NCBI GenBank assembly: GCA_903884125.1 | Contig: CAISDR010000279.1 | Coordinates: forward strand, 1-5,758 | Source of the DNA: an uncultured bacterium | GTDB taxonomy: Bacteria; Pseudomonadota; Alphaproteobacteria; CAISDR01 | Direction of reading: 5' to 3' | Length of the DNA stretch: 5,758 nt | Shown: positions 1 through 5,758 of the stretch, one piece after another | Layout: every line of letters begins with the position of its first letter | Position numbering within the stretch: the first letter of the stretch is position 1 | Program-made: the position numbers and the translations under genes | Notes under the pieces: model-generated | What the model was told of the DNA's origin: nothing | Database searches by the model: none | Seen by the model: the letters and a program-made list of their open reading frames with translations, nothing else

Positions 1-592
1 CATGTGCTTCAACAATATGGGCACGGCGCTTGTTTGCCAGCCGGAACATCAGCATTGGCAGCCCGTCATGGCGGGTGATAACAGCGCGCTCGGAAAACAG
101 CACGCCCGCCTGCGGTCTGGTAAAACGGGCAAACATCAAACCGGCACCAACCGACACCGCCAGCATCCCGACAAAGGCTTCCAGCGTTACCAGCATATGG
201 GCATGAAGGCCGATCGGCACTGAATGGCCGTATCCGATTGATGCCATCGTCTGGACAGAAAAGAAAAACGCTTCAGTATAGTCACTGACATTGACCAGTT
301 CATCAATAATCAGCCAGTAGCCGCAGGCAAAAAATGCGTTTGTTGTGATGTAGGCCAAAAAGAGAGCGGAAAAAAAAGCAGGCCATGAACTGGTCATCAT
401 GAAATGATAAAGTTCACCCGGCCCCGCGGCGGGCAGCCCCAGCGGAATAACACGTGAAGAGCCATCCGGCTTTAATACCCGATGGGTGCGTTCAAAATTT
501 TGCGCGCGTAATTCGCGGGCATCAAGATCGTCGCCATATCCACGCAGCCAGCTTCTGATGGCCCCTGGTTTCTTTTCACCCAATCTAGCCAA
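1..592 (-). CDS. KirBac-type inward-rectifier potassium channel (3' end missing)
   Basis: Inner-membrane K+ channel subunit of the prokaryotic inward-rectifier (KirBac) family, expected to work as a tetramer. The 197 visible residues hold an N-terminal tail, the RVLKPDGSS segment (38-46), the amphipathic slide-helix region (about 55-68), outer helix TM1 (about 70-96), pore helix EAFFFSVQTMA (107-117), selectivity filter SIGYG (118-122), inner helix TM2 (about 131-155), then FARFTRPQAGVLFS (154-167) leading into the cytoplasmic immunoglobulin-like domain, most of which lies beyond the window. From memory, this closely matches Magnetospirillum KirBac3.1. The start is inferred: an in-frame TAG lies at 596-598. 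The only early start-like codons are TTG at 592 and 583, and the first in-frame ATGs (residues 65-66) would remove the slide helix. TTG 592 has AAGAAAGG upstream at 9-base spacing. The tail before RVLKPDGSS is about 25 residues longer than in KirBac3.1. The filter begins with Ser rather than the usual Thr. The gene follows ybbP by 22 bases with no terminator between. Family assignment is very secure; the start is likely. Confidence 0.93.
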   Translation of the reverse strand, partial: MARLGEKKPGAIRSWLRGYGDDLDARELRAQNFERTHRVLKPDGSSRVIPLGLPAAGPGELYHFMMTSSWPAFFSALFLAYITTNAFFACGYWLIIDELVNVSDYTEAFFFSVQTMASIGYGHSVPIGLHAHMLVTLEAFVGMLAVSVGAGLMFARFTRPQAGVLFSERAVITRHDGLPMLMFRLANKRRAHIVEAH

Positions 593-601
593 ACGCTAAA
601 A

Positions 602-609
602 CCTTTCTT
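602..609 (-). promoter_or_regulatory. Ribosome binding site for the KirBac gene
   Basis: The minus strand reads AAGAAAGG here, ending 9 bases before the TTG at 592. It sits in the short gap just after the ybbP stop codon (615-617). It is the main evidence that TTG 592, rather than the TTG at 583, is the start. Confidence 0.6.
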
Positions 610-614
610 GGAAC

Positions 615-3134
615 TCAGGCCGAACGCAATTGCCCGGATGCTTTTGCGGACAAGGCCGACAGGGTACCCACAAGCCCAAGGCCCACAGTAACAATCACAG
701 ACAGAAGTGCAATCTGGATACTGCCCACCCAGTCGAAGGTAAATCGGCCACTCATCAATTGGGTGATCACAGCAAATGCCGCTGCATTGCCGGCCCCGAC
801 CGCCAGAACGGCCGCCACCAGACCAAGCAGTGCATATTCAGTCAGATAGGCCGCCAATACCTGCGCGCGGGTCATGCCCAGAACCTTTAAAACCACAGCC
901 TCATAGATTCGGCGGCGTTGGCCAGCGGCCATGGCACCACCTAGAACCAGCACACCCGCAATGATTGTGACCATTGACGCCGCCATCAGGGCCGTTTTCA
1001 TACGTTGCAGAATACCATTGATGGCTTCGATAGCCTCTTTCACACGGATGACCGAAACATTTGGATATGCATCAGTCAGTGCCTTAAAGGCTGCTTCTTC
1101 GGTTCCATTTGGAACACGCAATGTGGCAAGATGGGTATGGGGTGCGCTTTCAAAGATGCCGGGCGAGAAGACCATAAAGAAATTTATGCCTGCGGTTCCC
1201 CAGTCAATCTTCCGGAAGTTTGAAATCGTGCCTGTGATTTCACGACCCATCACATTGACGCTGATCGTATCCCCGATCTTTAAGTGCAACTGGCGCGCCA
1301 GGTCGACATCAAATGAGATTAAAGGTGGCCCCTTGTAATCTTTTGGCCAGTAGGCGCCCTGAACCACGCTGGCATTGCGCGGTGGGGCTGCGGAATAGGT
1401 TACCCCCCGATCCCCTTTCAGTGCCCATCGCCCGTCGGCATCAACTGGCGCCTCTTCGGCTGGCAAATTATTCAGTTTGATGATCCGACCGCGCAGATTT
1501 GGGGTCGAGGTAAAACCATCCCTGGTACCAAGGCTTTCTGCAAGTCGGCGAAAACCATCAAACTGGTCATTCTGGACATCGACAAAAAAGAAGGTCGGCG
1601 CACGACCCGAAACATTATCGCGGACTTCGGTACTGAGATTTTTTTCTATCCCCGCTACAGCTACCAGTAAGGTCAGGCCCAGTCCAAGCGACAGGATTAT
1701 GGCAGGCGTCTGACTGCCCGGACGATGCAGATTGGACAGCGCGATACGCAGACCTGTGCCTCGTGGCCTGGGCAACGCGCGTGTCAGCGCCATAACGCCC
1801 CATCCCGTCAGACGCAGCACAGCAAACGCGCTGATTGCTGCCAGTACAAACCAGCTTGCCAACCTACGGTCCTCGGCCTGCCCAATGGCCAATGCCGCCA
1901 GTGACAGACCAAAGAAAGCGACCGCAATAATATAGCGTTTGCGTGGTAGTCCACGACGCGGGGCGATCAGATCCCGGAACAGCGCCGCGGGCGGCACATC
2001 ACGCGCCGTTGCCAGCGGCCAGATTGTAAAGACCAGTGCCGTCAAAACACCATAAAGCGCAGCCATCGCCAGCGCTGTCACCGACAGTTGGGCGGTGGCC
2101 GTGAACGGTAATTGATCGGCCAGAACGTAAAGCGCCGCAAACGGCAGGCTTGCCCCCAGCACAAGTCCAATGCTGATACCAACAAATGATAACAGCATGA
2201 TCTGAATCAGATAGATTGCAAAAATCGTGCTGCCTGATGCGCCAAGGCATTTCAGGATGGCTATGATGCGGGTCTTGCCGTCAAGATACCCCTTGACCGC
2301 ATTCGATACGCCGACACCGCCGACCACCAATGCTGTAAGTCCGACAAGAACCAGAAAAAGCGCCAGCCGATCAACAAAGGATTTGATCTGGGGTGAACTT
2401 TCCGATGCTTCTCGAATACGCCATCCGGCCTGCGGGAAAGCAGCATTCGCTGCCTCACGCAATGGTGCGACCTGATCCTTAGGTCCGATCAATATTCGAT
2501 AGGCATGATTGGCAAGACTACCAAGCTGCATCAGTCCCGTATCAGCCAAAGCATCGGCAGATATCATAACCCGTGGTCCGGCATTCAGACCACCCGATAG
2601 CTTGTCAGGCTCGGCTGCCAATGTCGCACGATATTCCGCATCCAGATTGCCAATATGGATCATGTCACCCGGCTTGAGATTCAAGCGTTCAACCAGAGAG
2701 GATTCGGCAACAAAACCAAATTTCCCATCCACCGCTGCCAAGGCTGAATGCAGATTCATCACAGGGTCAAGTGTAACCGCGCCAACCAGCGGATAACGGG
2801 AATCAATGGCCTTCAGTTCGATGATAGTGCGTCCATCGCCTGCAAGTGCACGCGCCATGGCACGTAATTCCACCACATGACTGATTGGGCCAATGCCTGC
2901 AATAAAATCCGATTCCTTTGGATCGGCAGCCCGCTGCACAAAGCGGAATTCCATATCTCCGCCCAGAATGGATCGTCCTTCGACGCGCAGGCCGTTGACG
3001 ATGGCGTCAGCCAGCGACCCCACGCCAGCAATAGCTGCAACCCCCAGCGCAAGACAGGACAGAAACACCCGAAACCCCCTGATGCCGCCCCGCAGGTCAC
3101 GGCGGGCAATGGCAAAGGCCAGCGACCAGTTCAC
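615..3134 (-). CDS. ybbP: YbbP-family ABC transporter permease with two FtsX modules
   Basis: Inner-membrane permease of 839 residues, similar in size to E. coli YbbP (about 800). The pattern suggests ten membrane segments: TM1 about 21-46; a periplasmic domain about 47-250; three helices about 254-280, 303-337 and 346-376; two linking helices about 401-419 and 427-450; TM7 about 476-496; a second periplasmic domain about 500-710; and three last helices about 713-737, 757-790 and 805-829. Each FtsX module carries the conserved cytoplasmic coupling motif after its helix: KTRIIAILKCLGAS (287-300) and RRRIYEAVVLKVLGMT (740-755). This type VII (MacB/LolCE-like) architecture fits a mechanotransmission or lipid-extraction machine rather than a classic importer. 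The start is GTG, set by a strong AGGAGG 7 bases upstream, and the GTGA overlaps the ybbA stop, suggesting translational coupling. Family is secure; the substrate is unknown, although the tesA context points to lipids or other hydrophobic compounds. Confidence 0.93.
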   Translation of the reverse strand: MNWSLAFAIARRDLRGGIRGFRVFLSCLALGVAAIAGVGSLADAIVNGLRVEGRSILGGDMEFRFVQRAADPKESDFIAGIGPISHVVELRAMARALAGDGRTIIELKAIDSRYPLVGAVTLDPVMNLHSALAAVDGKFGFVAESSLVERLNLKPGDMIHIGNLDAEYRATLAAEPDKLSGGLNAGPRVMISADALADTGLMQLGSLANHAYRILIGPKDQVAPLREAANAAFPQAGWRIREASESSPQIKSFVDRLALFLVLVGLTALVVGGVGVSNAVKGYLDGKTRIIAILKCLGASGSTIFAIYLIQIMLLSFVGISIGLVLGASLPFAALYVLADQLPFTATAQLSVTALAMAALYGVLTALVFTIWPLATARDVPPAALFRDLIAPRRGLPRKRYIIAVAFFGLSLAALAIGQAEDRRLASWFVLAAISAFAVLRLTGWGVMALTRALPRPRGTGLRIALSNLHRPGSQTPAIILSLGLGLTLLVAVAGIEKNLSTEVRDNVSGRAPTFFFVDVQNDQFDGFRRLAESLGTRDGFTSTPNLRGRIIKLNNLPAEEAPVDADGRWALKGDRGVTYSAAPPRNASVVQGAYWPKDYKGPPLISFDVDLARQLHLKIGDTISVNVMGREITGTISNFRKIDWGTAGINFFMVFSPGIFESAPHTHLATLRVPNGTEEAAFKALTDAYPNVSVIRVKEAIEAINGILQRMKTALMAASMVTIIAGVLVLGGAMAAGQRRRIYEAVVLKVLGMTRAQVLAAYLTEYALLGLVAAVLAVGAGNAAAFAVITQLMSGRFTFDWVGSIQIALLSVIVTVGLGLVGTLSALSAKASGQLRSA

Positions 3135-3838
3135 GTGCTGGCCTCCTGCCTTGCTGTTCCCGGCCGCTCGCCCTCGATCCGGCCGTCGCGTAAGTGGATC
3201 ACCCGATCAGCGCGATTGGCCAGATCTTTGTCATGGGTAATCAATACCAGAGTTGCGCCACGCTGACGTTGCAGACCGAACATCAGGTGAATTATATCGG
3301 CACCGGTTGTGCCATCCAGATTGCCGGTTGGTTCATCAGCTAACAGCAGACGCGGTTCATGGACCAGCGCGCGCGCCAGGGCCACGCGCTGTTGCTCACC
3401 GCCGGAAAGCTGACCGGGATAATGACCGGTGCGATGGCCCAGCCCTACAGCGTTAAGTTCGGCCCCCGCCCGGTCGAATGCATCCCTGATCCCTGCCAGT
3501 TCCAGGGGAATGGCCACATTTTCCAGCGCGGTCATTGTTGGGATCAGGTGAAATGACTGAAAGACAATGCCGATATTTGAACGGCGGAACAGCGCTAGTT
3601 CATCTTCATCCATGCGGGTCAGGTCCGAGCCCGATATCGTCACCCCGCCCTTGCTGGGACGTTCAAGTCCCGCAATAACCATCAGAAGCGTTGACTTGCC
3701 GGAACCGGACGGCCCCACCAGTCCAACGGCCTCGCCCGGCTGGACTGCCAGATCAATCCCGCGCAGGATATCGACCGCGCCTGCTTCGCTTGGCAAAGTA
3801 AGGTGAAGGTTGCTTACATGAATCAGCGGATCGGCCAT
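3131..3838 (-). CDS. ybbA: ABC transporter ATP-binding protein, YbbA/LolD type
   Basis: Cytoplasmic ATPase of 235 residues, the normal length for the MacB/LolD/YbbA class, which powers FtsX-type permeases. All nucleotide-binding motifs are intact: Walker A GPSGSGKST (42-50), Q-loop Gln94 (IVFQSFHLIP), signature LSGGEQQR (144-151), Walker B LLLADE (164-169) with EPTGNLD (169-175), and switch His202 (THD). The EPTGNLD and FQSFHLIP wording is typical of the lipoprotein/macrolide-export branch. The gene stops inside the start of ybbP (4-base GTGA overlap), so ATPase and permease are almost certainly made together and form one transporter, probably two copies of each ATPase per YbbP monomer with its two FtsX modules (an inference from family architecture). 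The start is ATG at 3836-3838, with only a weak Shine-Dalgarno-like sequence upstream. It is divergent from tesA, as in E. coli. LolD is the main alternative, but no lolC/E partner is next to it and the permease is YbbP-like. Confidence 0.94.
   Translation of the reverse strand: MADPLIHVSNLHLTLPSEAGAVDILRGIDLAVQPGEAVGLVGPSGSGKSTLLMVIAGLERPSKGGVTISGSDLTRMDEDELALFRRSNIGIVFQSFHLIPTMTALENVAIPLELAGIRDAFDRAGAELNAVGLGHRTGHYPGQLSGGEQQRVALARALVHEPRLLLADEPTGNLDGTTGADIIHLMFGLQRQRGATLVLITHDKDLANRADRVIHLRDGRIEGERPGTARQEAST
3142..3147 (-). promoter_or_regulatory. Strong ribosome binding site for ybbP inside the ybbA 3' end
   Basis: The minus strand reads AGGAGG, ending 7 bases before the GTG at 3134. It lies within the last codons of ybbA and decides the GTG start of ybbP. 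Confidence 0.8.
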
Positions 3839-3850
3839 TGTGATCAGAAT
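3837..3850. promoter_or_regulatory. Imperfect palindrome in the ybbA/tesA divergent spacer
   Basis: Fourteen bases centred on TGATCA read ATT-g-TGATCA-g-AAT, so 12 of 14 positions are symmetric. The site overlaps the ybbA start codon and lies about 25 bases upstream of the tesA start, within the 36-base spacer (3839-3874) that must serve both directions unless promoters lie inside the coding regions. It could be an operator for a dimeric regulator, but a short palindrome of this kind also arises by chance. I saw no convincing -35/-10 pair on either strand. Confidence 0.2.
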
Positions 3851-3860
3851 CCAGTCAGAA

Positions 3861-3866
3861 AAGAGG
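3861..3866 (+). promoter_or_regulatory. Ribosome binding site for tesA
   Basis: AAGAGG ends 8 bases before the GTG at 3875. It supports that GTG over the upstream in-frame ATGs at 3803 and 3818. Confidence 0.65.
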
Positions 3867-3874
3867 CAAACAGA

Positions 3875-4519
3875 GTGAACAAAAGCATTACGCTCATTCT
3901 TGGCCCCTGGATGATCAGCCTTTGCCTTTTAACTGGCGCCGGCAGTGCAATCGCGGCCCCCGTGCCCGAGCCGGTGATTGTCGCATTGGGCGATAGTCTG
4001 AGCGCAGGCTATGAACTGGCCGAAAGCGACGCATTTCCTAATCAGTTAAAGGCAGCCCTTGGCAAACTAGGGCTAGGCGCACAACTGCGCAATGCGGCTG
4101 TATCAGGCGATACAACAACAGGCGGGCTGTCACGGCTGGACTGGGCGATTGATGGAAATGTTGATCTGGTTATCCTCGAGCTTGGGGCCAACGATGCCCT
4201 GCGCGGGCTTGATCCAAAGGGTACTGAAAGCAACCTGGATATGATGATCACCAAGATCAAGGCCCGGGGCATAAAAGTCCTGCTGGCAGGCATGTATGCC
4301 CCACCCAATATGGGCCGCGAATATGCTGACGCCTTTAATCCGATCTATGCCCGACTGGCCGCACGCCATCAGATACCGCTTTACCCGTTTTTTCTGGATG
4401 GGGTGGCAGCGCAGCCGGGCCTGCGTCTGGCGGATGGCATGCACCCAAACCCTGCTGGCGTCAAAGTAATTGCCGAACGAATCGCCCCGTTTGTGATCAA
4501 GGCATTGGCCGCAAAATAA
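3875..4519 (+). CDS. tesA: Exported SGNH-hydrolase: thioesterase I / lysophospholipase / arylesterase (TesA)
   Basis: Periplasmic multifunctional esterase of 214 residues, the usual length for TesA, hydrolysing acyl-thioesters, lysophospholipids and simple esters. All four SGNH blocks are visible in the precursor: GDSLSAGY with nucleophile Ser41 (39-46), SGDTTTGG with oxyanion Gly78 (77-84), GANDALRG with oxyanion Asn106 (104-111), and DGMHPNPAG with catalytic Asp187 and His190 (187-195). The N-terminus is a signal peptide: Lys3, a hydrophobic core about 5-22, and an AxA-type site near SAIA-AP (cleavage after about residue 27). Cys17 is not in a lipobox, so it is probably not a lipoprotein. 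I chose GTG 3875 because it has AAGAGG at 8 bases and puts the signal peptide at the very N-terminus. The frame is open back to an ATG at 3803, but that would add 24 hydrophilic residues before the signal and overlap ybbA. The divergent ybbA-ybbP neighbours match E. coli and suggest action on lipids handled by that transporter. Confidence 0.94.
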   Translation: MNKSITLILGPWMISLCLLTGAGSAIAAPVPEPVIVALGDSLSAGYELAESDAFPNQLKAALGKLGLGAQLRNAAVSGDTTTGGLSRLDWAIDGNVDLVILELGANDALRGLDPKGTESNLDMMITKIKARGIKVLLAGMYAPPNMGREYADAFNPIYARLAARHQIPLYPFFLDGVAAQPGLRLADGMHPNPAGVKVIAERIAPFVIKALAAK

Positions 4520-4602
4520 CACCTTACCTTTTTGGCCCCTAGCCGACTCAAGCTGCCCCATGCTAGGCAGGAGCAGGACTATCGTGCAGTGGGCCGGACG
4601 CG
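4520..4602 (+). other. Spacer between tesA and thpR
   Basis: This 83-base gap holds no gene. A perfect 6-base inverted repeat (CCTAGC at 4538-4543, GCTAGG at 4562-4567, 18-base loop) is present, but it is weak and no T-run follows, so it is not a convincing terminator. An AGGAG at 4569-4573 lies 29 bases before the thpR ATG, too far to serve it directly. Read-through from tesA into thpR is therefore plausible. Confidence 0.4.
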
Positions 4603-5148
4603 ATGATACGACTCTTTACCGCGATCCAATTGCCCGAGGACCTGTGTGTCCGACTGGGACTTATGTGCGGCGGCATTCCCGGTGCCCGCTGGATCACCCC
4701 GGACCGCATGCATGTGACCTTGCGATTCATTGGCGAAGTGGAAGAGCCGGTATTTGACGATATCCGGCTGGCGCTGTCAGGGCTTGATGGTCAGGCCCTG
4801 ACCCTGGGCGTGCGTGGAATAGCAACCTTTGGCGATAAAAAACCGCGGGCGATCTATGCCGGGATCGAACGCACCGAACCGCTGGTGCGGCTGAAACAGA
4901 AAATCGATGCCGCGCTGATGAAAATCGGAATCGGTGCCGATGAAGAACGAAAGTTCATACCGCATATCACGCTGGCGCGCCTTAATGCTTATGCCCAGAC
5001 TCACTATGCACGCATTGGCGGATTTCTGGCGACCCATAGTCTGTTTTACGCCGAACCATTCGATGTGAACGAATTCCATCTTCTGTCCAGTGTGTTATCC
5101 GGCGAAGGTTCCATTTATACCATCGAAGAGACCTTTCCGCTGTGCTGA
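4603..5148 (+). CDS. thpR: RNA 2',3'-cyclic phosphodiesterase, 2H superfamily (ThpR/LigT)
   Basis: Soluble cytoplasmic enzyme of 181 residues, close to E. coli ThpR (176). The family opens RNA 2',3'-cyclic phosphates to 2'-phosphates and was first described as a 2'-5' RNA ligase. Both defining HxTx motifs are present: HVTL (37-40), followed by the family-typical RFIGEV, and HITLAR (121-126), each supplying a catalytic His and Thr. The N-terminus MIRLFTAIQLP is typical of the family and fixes the ATG at 4603, although its Shine-Dalgarno match is poor (GGA only about 4 bases away). No other start codon in this frame lies close upstream. The gene sits 83 bases after tesA and overlaps the cobB start by 7 bases, so thpR and cobB are probably co-translated. 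The physiological RNA substrate in bacteria is poorly defined; tRNA ends or cleavage products are likely candidates. Confidence 0.93.
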   Translation: MIRLFTAIQLPEDLCVRLGLMCGGIPGARWITPDRMHVTLRFIGEVEEPVFDDIRLALSGLDGQALTLGVRGIATFGDKKPRAIYAGIERTEPLVRLKQKIDAALMKIGIGADEERKFIPHITLARLNAYAQTHYARIGGFLATHSLFYAEPFDVNEFHLLSSVLSGEGSIYTIEETFPLC

Positions 5149-5758
5149 ACGGCAAAGTTATTGAAACTCCGATTGTCGTCCTGACCGGTGCCGGTATTTC
5201 CGCTGAAAGCGGACTGGGCACATTTCGCGATCTGGGCGGGCTCTGGACACAGGTGCGGCTTGAGGACGTGGCAACGCCGGAAGCATTCATCGCTGATCGC
5301 CACTATGTTCAGTCATTCTACAATGCGCGCCGGGCCAGGTTGCGTGACGCCCTACCCAATGCCGCCCATGTCGCGCTGGCCCGATGGGAACGCCATCAGG
5401 ATTTTGCCGGACAGGTCACGCTGGTCACACAAAACGTAGATGACCTGCACGAACGCGGCGGGTCACCAATGCCTTTGCACATGCATGGCGAGCTATTGAA
5501 AAGTCGTTGCGAAAAATGCGGGACCATCGCCCTGGTATCCGGCGATCTGGATGATGACAGCACCTGTATGGCCTGCACGGGCACAGGCTGCCTGCGGCCG
5601 CATGTGGTTTGGTTTGGTGAAATGCCGCTGTATCTGGAACAGATTGATCGCGCCTTGCGGGCAGCGCGAACGTTCATCTCGATTGGTACATCAGGTGCGG
5701 TTTATCCTGCCGCCGGATTTGTCGCCCAGGCGGCAGGAAACGGTGCGTGTACGATTGA
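5142..5758 (+). CDS. cobB: NAD-dependent protein deacylase, sirtuin CobB (3' end missing)
   Basis: Cytoplasmic sirtuin that removes acyl groups from lysines using NAD+, giving nicotinamide and O-acyl-ADP-ribose. The window shows 205 residues of an expected 235-240. NAD-binding motif GAGISAESG (16-24) with TFRD (27-30), QNVDDLH (97-103), catalytic His115 in HMHGE, and CLRPHVVWFGEMP (150-162) followed by GTSGAVYPAAGF (182-193) are all intact. Zinc ligands are probably Cys123, Cys126, Cys142 and Cys145, with Cys150 as a spare. The YNAR motif (Tyr60, Arg63) matches the Tyr-x-x-Arg pair that binds acidic acyl groups in SIRT5 and E. coli CobB, so desuccinylation as well as deacetylation is likely. 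The start is inferred as GTG 5142, giving MLNGKVIETP just before the Rossmann strand. A weak GAAGAG lies 11 bases upstream, and the frame has no other usual start nearby. The overlap with thpR indicates a shared transcript. No frameshift or damage is seen. Confidence 0.93.
   Translation, partial: MLNGKVIETPIVVLTGAGISAESGLGTFRDLGGLWTQVRLEDVATPEAFIADRHYVQSFYNARRARLRDALPNAAHVALARWERHQDFAGQVTLVTQNVDDLHERGGSPMPLHMHGELLKSRCEKCGTIALVSGDLDDDSTCMACTGTGCLRPHVVWFGEMPLYLEQIDRALRAARTFISIGTSGAVYPAAGFVAQAAGNGACTI

Noticed and set aside
2..223. Plus-strand open frame over the channel gene
   Set aside because: It is antisense to the KirBac coding sequence, which has a strong family match; the plus-strand product has low-complexity shadow composition.
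931..1338. Long plus-strand open frame (135 codons) inside ybbP
   Set aside because: It is antisense to an intact 839-residue permease and has no recognisable motif; such shadows are common in GC-rich genes.
3803..3874. N-terminal extension of TesA from the ATG at 3803
   Set aside because: It would place 24 mostly polar residues before a clear signal peptide and overlap ybbA; GTG 3875 has a well-spaced AAGAGG.
3923..3925. Cys17 of TesA as a lipoprotein acylation site
   Set aside because: The preceding residues (Ile-Ser-Leu) do not fit a lipobox, and a normal AxA cleavage site follows about ten residues later.
4130..4561. Minus-strand open frame (143 codons) opposite tesA
   Set aside because: It lies antisense to the catalytic blocks of TesA and shows no domain or convincing start site.
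4538..4567. Inverted repeat CCTAGC/GCTAGG as a terminator after tesA
   Set aside because: The stem is only six pairs with an 18-base loop and no T-run follows.
4560..4757. Small plus-strand open frame beginning before thpR, with AGGAG upstream of an internal GTG at 4584
   Set aside because: Most of it is out of frame within thpR, whose both HxTx motifs and N-terminus are clear; the translation resembles no protein I know.

Overview
This window looks like ordinary chromosomal DNA of a Gram-negative proteobacterium, most likely an alphaproteobacterium. That placement is an inference from the resemblance of the potassium channel to Magnetospirillum KirBac3.1, from the gene order and from a fairly GC-rich composition; no RNA marker gene is present. 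Six genes fill almost the whole window. There is no tRNA, rRNA, CRISPR array, insertion sequence or phage gene.

Left half, minus strand (read from right to left): an ABC ATPase of the YbbA/LolD type (3131-3838) overlaps by 4 bases a large two-module FtsX-type permease of the YbbP family (615-3134). Only 22 bases further on, a KirBac-type inward-rectifier potassium channel begins (592 down to 1, cut by the window edge). The channel gene appears to start at TTG, and its only in-frame ATG codons lie too late, so it is easily missed. The three genes probably form one transcript.

Right half, plus strand: from a 36-base divergent spacer, tesA (3875-4519) encodes an exported SGNH-family esterase/thioesterase. 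After 83 bases comes thpR (4603-5148), a 2H-family RNA 2',3'-cyclic phosphodiesterase. It overlaps by 7 bases the start of cobB (5142 to the window end), a sirtuin NAD-dependent protein deacylase cut by the right edge.

Functionally, the core is the YbbA-YbbP-TesA module: an ATP-driven membrane machine that probably moves or extracts hydrophobic molecules in the inner membrane, next to a periplasmic lipid hydrolase. The divergent ybbAP/tesA order is the same as in E. coli. The potassium channel downstream of ybbP and the thpR-cobB pair downstream of tesA are the context features that differ from E. coli. No convincing new system is visible. The points most worth a second look are the operon position, TTG start and variant selectivity filter of the channel, and the run of non-ATG starts (four of six genes).
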